Shown piece by piece: positions 16,668-24,302 of a stretch of DNA of 64,000 bases. Under the pieces are notes generated by a model. That model did not search any database. It saw only the letters and a list, made by a program, of their open reading frames with translations, and was not told the DNA's origin. Source of the stretch: Larkinella knui. GTDB taxonomy: Bacteria; Bacteroidota; Bacteroidia; Cytophagales; Spirosomataceae. The first letter of the stretch is position 1; every line of letters starts with the position of its first letter. The position numbers and the translations under genes are program-made. The DNA is taken from NCBI RefSeq assembly GCF_003858645.1, contig NZ_RQJP01000006.1:248001-312000 (forward strand), written 5' to 3'.

Positions 16668-18329
16668 TTACGGTTTTCCTTTCAAAATGGCCTGGTAGCG
16701 GTTCATATCTTTGAACAGGTCGAGGGCGGCTTTGACTTCCGGATCGGTGGCGAATGAAGCTTCTTTCATGCCTTTTTGCAGGTAATAATGCCCCACGATT
16801 TCCTGTTCGAGCAGCGTTTTGAGTTCGCCTTTGAATGTCACCAGATCAACATCCTTGCTGTGCGAGAGCTTTGTTCGCAGCGCCTTCAGCTGGTCTTGGA
16901 TCTGATCAAACGATTTTTCTTTCTTGGCCGATGCTTCCAGCGTTCCGAGTTCTTTTTCAACCTGCGTGGTGTAATCGTATTCCTTGTCTTTCAGCCACGA
17001 GATAAAATCCTGGTATTCAGCATCCGTCAGGCGAAACTCGCGGGCGGGCTTGATCGTCGGGTGGTCATGGCGGTATTTGATGGCGTAATCGAAAATCAAT
17101 CCCTTGTTGGTCAGGCTGATCGCAATCGGCGCGGGTGTACTGGCCTCCACCGGCACGTCCGGTGTAACGCCACCGCCGTCGTAAACCGGGCGACCGGCTT
17201 TGGTTTTAAAGGCCGTTTTCAGCGAATCCGGTATTTTGCCCACGCTGCCGTCCGGGTTGCGGTGGCTGTAGTCGATGGCCTGGATGCAGCGTCCGCTCGG
17301 AATGTAGTATTTAGCCGTGGTAATTTTCAGTTTGGTATTGTACGAAAGCTCGCGGGTGGTTTGCACGAGGCCTTTTCCGTAGGTCAATTGCCCCACCAGA
17401 ACGCCACGGTCATAATCCTGAATAACGCCCGAAACGATTTCGGCGGCCGACGCACTCCGGCTGTTGGTCAACACCACAATCGGGATTTCCAGATCCAGGG
17501 GCGGGTTGAGGGCCGTGTAGGTTTTGTTCCATTCGGTTACTTTCCCCTTCGTCGTCACAATTTCCGATTCCCGCGGCAACCAGATGTTGGCAATGTCGAT
17601 GGCCATGTTCAATAAACCGCCCGGATTTTCGCGAACGTCCAGCACCAGTTTTTTCATGCCTTTGCCTTTCAGTTCGACGAACGCATTCCGCACCTCGCGC
17701 GAGGCCGTTCCGGTAAAATCCTTCAGGTCGATGTAACCGACTTCGTTCGTAATCATGCCGTAATACGGCACATTGGTCATTTTTACGACATCGCGCGTCA
17801 CGTTCAAATCGATGGGATCTTTGGCCCCGAAGCGTTTCACCGTCAGCTTGACCGCCGTATTGGTCTGCCCCCGGAGCAGTTTATCGGAATCCAGTTCACG
17901 CCGGGTTTTAATGTCCACGCCGTCGACCTTAATAATTTCATCGCCAATCTGCAACCCGGATTTTTCGGCGGGTGTGCCTTCGTAAATCATCATGACAATG
18001 CTGCGGCCCTGGCGCGAACCGATGAGTGCCCCAATGCCGTTGTAGCGTCCGGTGGTCATCGTCATGTAATCCTCAATTTCGTCTTCGGCAAAGAAGTTGG
18101 TATACGGGTCGAGCGATTTCAGCATGGCGTCGATGCTGTTTTTCACCATCCGGTTGGGGTTCAGTTCATCGACGTAATACAGATTCAGTTCTTTAAACAG
18201 CGTCGCGTAAATGTCCAGGTTACGGGCGATTTCAAAAAACCGGTCGTCGTTGCGGAACGAAAAAAAACCAAGGCTTCCTGCCAGAAGGGTCGCTCCCAGG
18301 GCGACGGTCAGACGTTTGCGCGTAAACAT
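16668..18329 (-). CDS. S41 family C-terminal processing protease (CtpA/Prc-like)
   Basis: 553 residues. An N-terminal signal or anchor (VALGATLLAGSLGFFSF) directs it to the periplasm. A PDZ domain spans about 95-180 (GIGALIG, EKSGLQIGDEIIKVDG). The catalytic domain has nucleophile S292 (NSRSASAAEIVSG) and general base K319 (TYGKGLVQT). After about residue 395 a helical C-terminal extension (SWLKDKEYDYTTQVEKELG) follows, as in Bacteroidota CTPs. It cleaves periplasmic protein C-termini in envelope quality control. Long hairpins flank it on both sides. Confidence 0.93.
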   Translation of the reverse strand: MFTRKRLTVALGATLLAGSLGFFSFRNDDRFFEIARNLDIYATLFKELNLYYVDELNPNRMVKNSIDAMLKSLDPYTNFFAEDEIEDYMTMTTGRYNGIGALIGSRQGRSIVMMIYEGTPAEKSGLQIGDEIIKVDGVDIKTRRELDSDKLLRGQTNTAVKLTVKRFGAKDPIDLNVTRDVVKMTNVPYYGMITNEVGYIDLKDFTGTASREVRNAFVELKGKGMKKLVLDVRENPGGLLNMAIDIANIWLPRESEIVTTKGKVTEWNKTYTALNPPLDLEIPIVVLTNSRSASAAEIVSGVIQDYDRGVLVGQLTYGKGLVQTTRELSYNTKLKITTAKYYIPSGRCIQAIDYSHRNPDGSVGKIPDSLKTAFKTKAGRPVYDGGGVTPDVPVEASTPAPIAISLTNKGLIFDYAIKYRHDHPTIKPAREFRLTDAEYQDFISWLKDKEYDYTTQVEKELGTLEASAKKEKSFDQIQDQLKALRTKLSHSKDVDLVTFKGELKTLLEQEIVGHYYLQKGMKEASFATDPEVKAALDLFKDMNRYQAILKGKP

Positions 18330-18348
18330 GTTATCAAAGAAGTTGTTT

Positions 18349-18437
18349 CGCGGAGTTGAGCGGAGGAAAAAAGAGTTAAGCAGAGTTTTTATTTCTCTTC
18401 CTCCGCTTCTCTCCTTTTTCCTCCGCTCAACTCCGCG
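18349..18437. repeat. Long intergenic hairpin, 23-bp perfect outer stem
   Basis: Arms 18349-18371 and 18415-18437 are exact reverse complements (CGCGGAGTTGAGCGGAGG plus an A-run). The purine-rich interior word (AAGAGTTAAGCAGAG) partly pairs with CTCTTCCTCCGCTTCTCTC. It lies between rnpA and the S41 protease, both on the minus strand. Confidence 0.78.
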
Positions 18438-18444
18438 AACTAGT

Positions 18445-18840
18445 TTATACCCGAGCTAAAGCTAATTTCATACTTTTTTCTATCTCTTCAAACGAAATTT
18501 TCTCGCGGGCGGTATATAAAAATACGATATAAGCCGGAGGTTGCTTCGGTTTTTCCGTCGTTCCGAATAAGATCGACTTATTTAAGCGATAGGCTTCGCG
18601 AACGCGACGGCGGATGAGGTTGCGGTCGACGGCTTTTTTGAAGTTTCGGCTGGAGACCGAAATCAGGATGGCAGGCAGGGGATCGGTCCCGGCGGGAGTG
18701 CTCCGTTCGGGATCGTTCATGTAGAGGAGTCGAAATGGAAAAAGGTAGAACGTCCGTGTGGTCGCACTACCTTTTTGAAATAACTGTCCGATGGTTTTTT
18801 TACTGCAAAGCCGTTCGGATTTGGTGAACGTTTGCTTCAT
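18445..18840 (-). CDS. rnpA: Ribonuclease P protein component
   Basis: 131 residues. The start FTKSERLCSKKTIGQLFQKG and the signature RNFKKAVDRNLIRRRVREAYRL (about residues 65-90) are diagnostic of RnpA, the basic protein that helps RNase P RNA mature tRNA 5' ends. An inserted Asp/Pro/Gly-rich stretch (MNDPERSTPAGTDPLPA) lies before the signature, as in other Cytophagales. rpmH lies just upstream on the same strand, the conserved rpmH-rnpA order. No dnaA or oriC features accompany it here. Confidence 0.95.
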   Translation of the reverse strand: MKQTFTKSERLCSKKTIGQLFQKGSATTRTFYLFPFRLLYMNDPERSTPAGTDPLPAILISVSSRNFKKAVDRNLIRRRVREAYRLNKSILFGTTEKPKQPPAYIVFLYTAREKISFEEIEKSMKLALARV

Positions 18841-18845
18841 AGCCC

Positions 18846-18915
18846 GTTTAGGGTTTAAGGTTTATAGTTCAGGTTGCTGCGTTGAACCCTAAACTGTAAA
18901 TCCTAAACTATAAAC
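18846..18915. repeat. Imperfect hairpin between rpmH and rnpA
   Basis: Roughly 30-nt arms (18846-18875 and 18885-18915) made of the repeated word GTTTAGGG/GTTTATAG pair at about three quarters of positions. It has the same word-repeat architecture as the other long intergenic hairpins and sits between two co-directional genes that are usually co-transcribed. Confidence 0.6.
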
Positions 18916-18920
18916 ACTAC

Positions 18921-19088
18921 TTAAATCTTAAACCGATCGCCTTTTTTCTCGTCCGAAACCGTCAGTTTATGACGTCCTTTTGCACGACGGGCGGCCAGTA
19001 CTCGGCGGCCATTGGCAGATGCCATGCGCTCGCGGAAGCCGTGTTTGTTCCGGCGTTTACGGTTCGAAGGTTGAAACGTTCTTTTCAT
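18921..19088 (-). CDS. rpmH: 50S ribosomal protein L34
   Basis: 55 residues, read directly from the minus strand: it starts [18 protein letters not shown], continues with [19 protein letters not shown] and ends DRFKI. This is the canonical L34 sequence, highly basic, with a short acidic Bacteroidota-type C-terminal tail. It is a structural protein of the large subunit. The ATG is at 19088 and the TAA at 18921-18923. The gene precedes rnpA, as in most bacteria. Confidence 0.97.
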   Translation of the reverse strand: MKRTFQPSNRKRRNKHGFRERMASANGRRVLAARRAKGRHKLTVSDEKKGDRFKI

Positions 19089-19204
19089 GACTTAACTATA
19101 TCTTGGATGCCTATTTTTCAAATGAGTCTGCAAAGGTAGAGAATGTTTATGAACGAAACAAGATCGCCTTCCATATTTAGCGTTTTCATAAACAGCAACG
19201 TAGC

Positions 19205-21832
19205 TTAGTCCGACCGCAGGGATTTTACCGGGTTCGCCAACGCGGCTTTCAGCGATCGGTAGCCGACGGTCACGACCGCAATGCCCAGCGTAATTAAAAT
19301 CGCTACGGCAAAAATACCGGCCCCAATCTCGATCCGGTACACAAAGTCATTCAGCCAGCCATTCATCACCCACCACGCCAGCGGAGCGGCCAGCACAAAG
19401 GCAATAACCAGCAGGCGGAAAAACTCTTTGCCGAACAACCACAAAATACCGGGAACGCTGGCACCCAGCACCTTACGAACGCCGATTTCCTTGGTTTTCT
19501 GCGCGATCATAAACGATACCAGACCGTACAAACCCAGACAGCCAATGACGATGGCAATGGCGGCAAAGGCTTGGATCAGCCAGAGAATCATGTTGTCGAG
19601 CTTGTAGAACCGGTCGATTTCTTCATCCAGAAATTGATACGTAAAAATAGAAGACGGATACATCGACGACCAGCTTTTTTCAAGACCGGCCAGGGTCGGG
19701 CCCAGGTTGGCCAGATTTACTTTTACTCCGCATTGGCTGTAATTCTCACTGCGGGTGGTGATGCAAAGCGGCTCGATACCGGTATGAAACGACCGGTAAT
19801 GGAAATCCTTCATAACGCCGACGATGGTTCCTTTTCGACCGTTGATGATAGCGGTTTTGCCAATAACCGCCCGATTGGAAGCCAGTCGGAGGGCTTTTAC
19901 GGCGGTTTCATTGACGAGATACTCCCGGATAGTATCCGACGGATTCAGGTCGCGCCCGGCCACAATCGGTATGCCAAACGTCGACGCATAGCGGTTATCG
20001 CCCGCTTTAATCGAAATGGAGAACGTTTCGGCTTCCGTGCGCGAGCCAAACCAGATGCCCGTGCTGCCCACGTCTTCCGACGCCGGTGCGGTATCGAAAA
20101 ATGTGACGTTTTCTACCCCTGCCAATTCCGAGAACTGTGCAGTCAGTGTATTGATTTTTGACTTTTTGTTGTCGGGCACCGGCAAAACCACAACCGCATC
20201 TTTCCGGAAACCCATATTGGCCTGTTGAGAATACCGCAACTGATTGGCAATGACCAGTGTACCGATAATGAGCAGTTGAGAAATCGCAAACTGCGTCACC
20301 ACCAGACTTTTCCGGAGAGAAAAACCGCCCGGCTGGTGTTGAGAAAGCCGCCCTTTCAGGGCCAGCACCGGCTGGAAGCGGGCCAGAATCAAGCCGGGAT
20401 ACGAACCGGAAAAGAAGACGACAACCAGCAGAATAGCGGGCAGAAACGTGAGCAGGTAAGGATCTTTCACCAGATTGAGCGAAAGTTCTATTTCGAACAG
20501 CTGATTGACAAGCGGTAAGGCCAGGCAGGCCAGCCCGAAGGCAACTCCCGTGGCCAGCCCGACAATGACGGTCGTTTCGGCCATAAACTGCCAGAAGAGC
20601 ATTCCCCGCTCGCTGCCCAGTACTTTCCGGACCCCAATCTCTTTGGAACGGCCAAGTGCCTGAGCCGTAGCCAGATTGACGAAATTGACGCAGGTGGTCA
20701 TGATCAGAAAAAGACCGATCAGGGCAAAGGCCCAAAGGTTTTTCTTTTCCGTGTGTCCCTTCAGCTTGGGATTAAAATGGACATCGGACAGGGGCTGAAG
20801 CTTAAACCGAAAGTACTTCGCCATATCTTTGTTATAGTATTTACTGGAAATGGCCGAAAGTACGTGGTTATCAACGGAAGCCGCAGATACGCCCGGTTTT
20901 AACCGGATAAAGCATTGCATGTCGTCGCTAACACTAAACCACCAGTCTTTTTCCACCATCCAGGGCGTGTGGTCTTTCAAATTGTCGAAGGGAATATAGA
21001 CTTCCGAGCGAAAATCCGTGTTGGGCGGAAGGTCCCGGAGAATGCCCGTGATTCGGACGTGCAGGGAATCATCGACCTGGAGGAGCTTGCCGATGGGGTC
21101 GTCGGTCCCGAAATATTTTTTAGCGATCCGGTCCGTAATCACCGCCGTGTTGCGATCCTTCAACACGGTTTGCGGATTCCCCTGCACCAACGGAAAATTG
21201 ACCATGTTGAGAAAATCCGGGTCGGCAAAGGCAATGTTTTCTTCAAATTTTTTCTCCGGCGATACCGCAACCACTCTTTTGGGCAGAAAGGCGACCCGGC
21301 CCACTTTTTCGGCAACCGAATAACCCTTCCGGAACGCTTCGCCCAGCGGGTTGGGAACGCCCGTATTATAGCGAACCTTGTCGCCGTGAAATTCGGTATG
21401 AATCCGGTAGATCCGGTCCCGATTCGCGTGAAAGGTGTCAAAACTCAGGTGGTATTTGATGAGCGTAAAGATCAGAATGGCGCAGGCAATTCCGAGGCCC
21501 AGACTCAGGACATTGATCAGGGTGTAGGATCGGTGGCGGTTGAGTTTTCGAATGGCCACCTTAAAATAGTTACCTAGCATGGCAATTGGGGCTGGTTTTG
21601 ACGTATGGAATCGTAAATCTGTGGAATTTCTGCGCCAGAGCCGGGGATGCAGCAGCAGCAAACCATCCACCAGGTACAGCAACCGGGCTTTCGAATACCC
21701 GTACCGATGACCGCGTTTGTGGAACAACTCGTCCAGGTCGCCCAGCGTTTCTTCCCGCAGATGGGGCGCAATGATCCGTTCCAGAAACCGCTCGGCCCAA
21801 CGCGGTGGTTGCGCCCTCTGTTTAGGCTTCAT
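19205..21832 (-). CDS. FtsX/MacB-type ABC transporter permease with permease prefix domain
   Basis: 875 residues. Residues 1-75 (PPRWAERFLERIIAPHL, ETLGDLDELFHKRGHRYG) form the permease prefix domain found in permeases encoded with PadR regulators. A first helix at about 97-120 is followed by a MacB-like periplasmic domain, then an FtsX domain (GRSKEIGVRKVLGSERG) with helices at about 370-500, a second periplasmic domain, and a second FtsX domain (KTKEIGVRKVLGASVPG) at about 750-868. No ATPase gene is adjacent. Such permeases probably use an ATPase encoded elsewhere or act as mechanotransmission export or efflux units. The start overlaps the PadR stop codon by 4 bases. Confidence 0.92.
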   Translation of the reverse strand: MKPKQRAQPPRWAERFLERIIAPHLREETLGDLDELFHKRGHRYGYSKARLLYLVDGLLLLHPRLWRRNSTDLRFHTSKPAPIAMLGNYFKVAIRKLNRHRSYTLINVLSLGLGIACAILIFTLIKYHLSFDTFHANRDRIYRIHTEFHGDKVRYNTGVPNPLGEAFRKGYSVAEKVGRVAFLPKRVVAVSPEKKFEENIAFADPDFLNMVNFPLVQGNPQTVLKDRNTAVITDRIAKKYFGTDDPIGKLLQVDDSLHVRITGILRDLPPNTDFRSEVYIPFDNLKDHTPWMVEKDWWFSVSDDMQCFIRLKPGVSAASVDNHVLSAISSKYYNKDMAKYFRFKLQPLSDVHFNPKLKGHTEKKNLWAFALIGLFLIMTTCVNFVNLATAQALGRSKEIGVRKVLGSERGMLFWQFMAETTVIVGLATGVAFGLACLALPLVNQLFEIELSLNLVKDPYLLTFLPAILLVVVFFSGSYPGLILARFQPVLALKGRLSQHQPGGFSLRKSLVVTQFAISQLLIIGTLVIANQLRYSQQANMGFRKDAVVVLPVPDNKKSKINTLTAQFSELAGVENVTFFDTAPASEDVGSTGIWFGSRTEAETFSISIKAGDNRYASTFGIPIVAGRDLNPSDTIREYLVNETAVKALRLASNRAVIGKTAIINGRKGTIVGVMKDFHYRSFHTGIEPLCITTRSENYSQCGVKVNLANLGPTLAGLEKSWSSMYPSSIFTYQFLDEEIDRFYKLDNMILWLIQAFAAIAIVIGCLGLYGLVSFMIAQKTKEIGVRKVLGASVPGILWLFGKEFFRLLVIAFVLAAPLAWWVMNGWLNDFVYRIEIGAGIFAVAILITLGIAVVTVGYRSLKAALANPVKSLRSD

Positions 21833-22164
21833 GACAGATGACCAAAAGCGGTTTTGGGAATTCCGTCCCAGAGTTCATTGCGAATCCGTCGCGCTTCCTG
21901 CAAAGCCTGCTCACCGACTGCGGTTACGGTAAAGAGCCGTTTCCGCCGGCCACCCCGCTCGGCGGTCGATTCGCCAAACCGGGAGTTGACGAGCCCTTTT
22001 TCTTCAAGTCGCTGCATCGTACGGTGAACCGCTCCCAGGCTCATGGGCCGCTCCAGGCGCTGGCCCAGCGTCTCGACCACCGCAACGCTGTAGGCGTCAT
22101 CATAAAGGAGCGCAATGGTGAGCAACACCAACTCTTCGAATTCACCTAACTGAGTGCCTTTCAT
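21829..22164 (-). CDS. PadR family transcriptional regulator (permease-linked)
   Basis: 111 residues. LGEFEELVLLTIALLYDDAYS opens the winged helix, and SLGAVHRTMQRLEEKGLVNSR with ERGGRRKRLFTVTAVGEQAL forms the recognition helix and wing, all standard PadR features. It lacks a long C-terminal dimerisation helix, as usual for permease-linked PadR proteins. The stop overlaps the permease ATG (21829-21832), so expression is coupled. It probably represses its own operon in response to an unknown ligand. Candidate operators lie just upstream (22190-22339). Confidence 0.9.
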   Translation of the reverse strand: MKGTQLGEFEELVLLTIALLYDDAYSVAVVETLGQRLERPMSLGAVHRTMQRLEEKGLVNSRFGESTAERGGRRKRLFTVTAVGEQALQEARRIRNELWDGIPKTAFGHLS

Positions 22165-22189
22165 CTGGTACCTTGTCGTTACTCTCTTT

Positions 22190-22339
22190 TTCTGGTAAAG
22201 TTTATCTTACTCATTTGCATAGCAAATACCAGACCAACGAACAAAACTGGCGATTACGTTAAAATAAGGCGTATTTTAACGACAAAAGATGAGCAGTCCT
22301 GTCCACAAACGGACAGGGATCTGTACTAAACTGGACAGA
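22190..22339. promoter_or_regulatory. Inverted-repeat cluster in the PadR/M61 divergent promoter region
   Basis: Three symmetric signals are visible: TCTGGTA (22190-22196) against TACCAGA (22227-22233); ATTTGC-ATA-GCAAAT at 22213-22227; and CCTGTCC-N6-GGACAGG (22298-22317), followed by a further GGACAG at 22333-22338. Those nearest the PadR start are the best candidates for PadR autoregulation. The GGACAG set may serve another regulator or the M61 gene. The assignment is inference. Confidence 0.45.
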
Positions 22340-22404
22340 TTGATCAGGAAATTTAGGTCGGATCGATGAACGCTTAACGGTATTATGGGTTTATATTCGC
22401 AGGT

Positions 22405-23886
22405 ATGCACTATCGTATTTCTTCAACCAATCCGTCGTCCCGGCTTCTTGAGATTGATTTTCTGCTGACGGATCTTTCGGCTTCTACTGTCGAGTTACAA
22501 CTTCCGGCCTGGCGTCCCGGTCGGTATGAACTACAGAATTTCGCCAAAAACATCCAGCGGTTTGAAATTTTCGACAACGCTGGCAAACCGCTCGCTTTTC
22601 AGAAACTCACCAAAGACCGCTGGCGGGTGCAAACCGAAGGCGTTTCAGCACTCGTCGCTCGGTATACCTATTACAGCAATGTCATCAACGCCGGAACGAG
22701 CTTTGCCGACGACCGGCTTTTGTACATCAATCCGGTCAATTTATGCCTGTATGCCGATGATCGTTTGCGGGAACCCTGTACGCTTGAACTGGCCATTCCG
22801 GACGATTGGCAAATCGCCTGCGGCATGGCGCAAACCGCCCCCAATACCTTGCATGCGTCCGATTTTTACGAACTGGTCGATTGCCCGCTGATTGCCTCGC
22901 CCGATTTGCAACACATTCAGTATGAAGTCGATGAAACGCGATTTCACATCTGGATCAACGGCAACATCAAACCCGATGTGGAGCGACTCCGGCACGATTT
23001 CAGCCGGTTTTCCGAAACACAGATCCGGCTTTTTGGTGAATTTCCGGAGAAGGACTACCATTTTCTGACGCTGATTTTGCCAACGGCTTTCTACCACGGC
23101 GTCGAACACCGCAACTCCACGATGCTGGTGCTGGGGCCCAACGACGAAGGTGAAGGGTTGTATACGGATTTGCTGGGCGTTTCGTCACACGAATTATTTC
23201 ACGCCTGGAATGTCATTCGCATACGGCCAACGGAGCTTTTGCCCTATGATTTTACCCGGGAAAATTACTTCACCACCTGCTTTGTGGCCGAGGGCGTCAC
23301 GACGTATTACGGGGATTTGATCCTCCGTCGGGCAAACGTTTTTAACGATGCGGCCTATTTTAAAGAGTTTCAGGTGTTGCTAAAACGGCATTTTGAACCC
23401 AACGGACGTGCGTTTCAGTCACTTACGGAAGCGTCGTGGGATTTGTGGCTGGATGGCTACGACAAAGGCGTGCCGAATCGCAAGGTATCCGTCTATCACA
23501 AAGGGGCCACCGTCGCCCTGATGCTGGATTTGCACATCCGCCGGAAATGGAACCACACCCGTTCGCTCGACGACGTTATGCGGATTATGTGGGAACGATT
23601 CGGAAAACCGTTCATCGGCTACACGCTCGACGACTACCGGGCCGTCACGGAAGAGGTGGCCGGCGAATCACTCGACTGGTATTATAGCCGTTGTATTTTC
23701 GGCAACGAACCACTGGAAACGCTTCTGAACGACTACCTGGCTTTTATCGGCCTCCAACTGGAATACGATACCACCGACCTGGTCAGTACGCCTTCGGTCC
23801 TGCTCGTTCAACTCGACGATCCCGCCGGTTTCGAAAACCGCTACCGCTGGCTGGGCGAAATACGGGTTACGCCCAGCCAGCGGTAA
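22405..23886 (+). CDS. M61 family metallopeptidase (glycyl aminopeptidase-like) without PDZ tail
   Basis: 493 residues. The zinc motif SHELFHAW (H262, E263, H266) and the downstream glutamate in FVAEGVTTYYGDL (E296) define the gluzincin active site. The N-terminal beta domain (LPAWRPGRYELQNFAKNI) is typical of M61. The usual C-terminal PDZ domain is missing: the sequence ends after the helical domain with VTPSQR, so the enzyme is about 100 residues shorter than common family members. No clear signal peptide is seen, so it is probably cytoplasmic. It probably cleaves N-terminal small residues from peptides. Confidence 0.9.
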   Translation: MHYRISSTNPSSRLLEIDFLLTDLSASTVELQLPAWRPGRYELQNFAKNIQRFEIFDNAGKPLAFQKLTKDRWRVQTEGVSALVARYTYYSNVINAGTSFADDRLLYINPVNLCLYADDRLREPCTLELAIPDDWQIACGMAQTAPNTLHASDFYELVDCPLIASPDLQHIQYEVDETRFHIWINGNIKPDVERLRHDFSRFSETQIRLFGEFPEKDYHFLTLILPTAFYHGVEHRNSTMLVLGPNDEGEGLYTDLLGVSSHELFHAWNVIRIRPTELLPYDFTRENYFTTCFVAEGVTTYYGDLILRRANVFNDAAYFKEFQVLLKRHFEPNGRAFQSLTEASWDLWLDGYDKGVPNRKVSVYHKGATVALMLDLHIRRKWNHTRSLDDVMRIMWERFGKPFIGYTLDDYRAVTEEVAGESLDWYYSRCIFGNEPLETLLNDYLAFIGLQLEYDTTDLVSTPSVLLVQLDDPAGFENRYRWLGEIRVTPSQR

Positions 23887-23890
23887 TTTT

Positions 23891-24145
23891 TCAGTCCTTC
23901 TTCTTCGCCCGCATTTCCGGAAGCGTCTGGCCAGTATCACTCTGAGCTGCTTGCGGTGCGTCCAGCGTATTGGTGGTTGTGTCGCCCTGGATACCCATGA
24001 TGCTCGTGTCACTGGCAGCGGCCGTGGAATCGGTGCTGGTTTGGGTGTTTTCTGTTTTTGAATTACAGCTTAAACTAAAGACTGTCAGTACGATACCAAA
24101 ACCGGCAATTAATCGCCGGCTTCCGTTTTTCAGGTTGCTTTTCAT
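23891..24145 (-). CDS. Small Ser/Thr-rich lipoprotein
   Basis: 84 residues. A basic start (KSNLKNGSRR) and hydrophobic core (IAGFGIVLTVFSLSC) end in a lipobox Cys at about residue 27. The mature part is a disordered Thr/Ser/Asp/Ala-rich stretch ending in MRAKKKD. It has no domain resemblance. The protein is likely membrane-anchored and of unknown function. It converges with the M61 gene with only 4 bases between the stop codons. Confidence 0.6.
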   Translation of the reverse strand: MKSNLKNGSRRLIAGFGIVLTVFSLSCNSKTENTQTSTDSTAAASDTSIMGIQGDTTTNTLDAPQAAQSDTGQTLPEMRAKKKD

Positions 24146-24248
24146 ACGAAATACCGTTGAGTGAATAGTAGGATAACGGGTTGATGGGCGAGTTGTTCAG
24201 GAAAAACACCTACCGGTTCCTACGCTAAGAATCTTAGCCGGGAGCGGT

Positions 24249-24256
24249 TATCTTTG
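24249..24256 (+). promoter_or_regulatory. Probable -7 element of the uvrB promoter
   Basis: TATCTTTG matches the Bacteroidota -7 consensus TAnnTTTG and lies 46 bases before the uvrB ATG. No good TTG is found 17-23 bases upstream, so only half of the promoter is supported. Confidence 0.45.
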
Positions 24257-24302
24257 AACTCGTCCTTGTTTCAATTTCTATTATTTCGTAACTTGGCTTG
24301 TT

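Noticed and set aside
18445-19088. Replication origin near rpmH-rnpA
   Set aside because: rpmH is near oriC in many bacteria, but no dnaA gene, DnaA-box cluster or AT-rich unwinding region is visible here.
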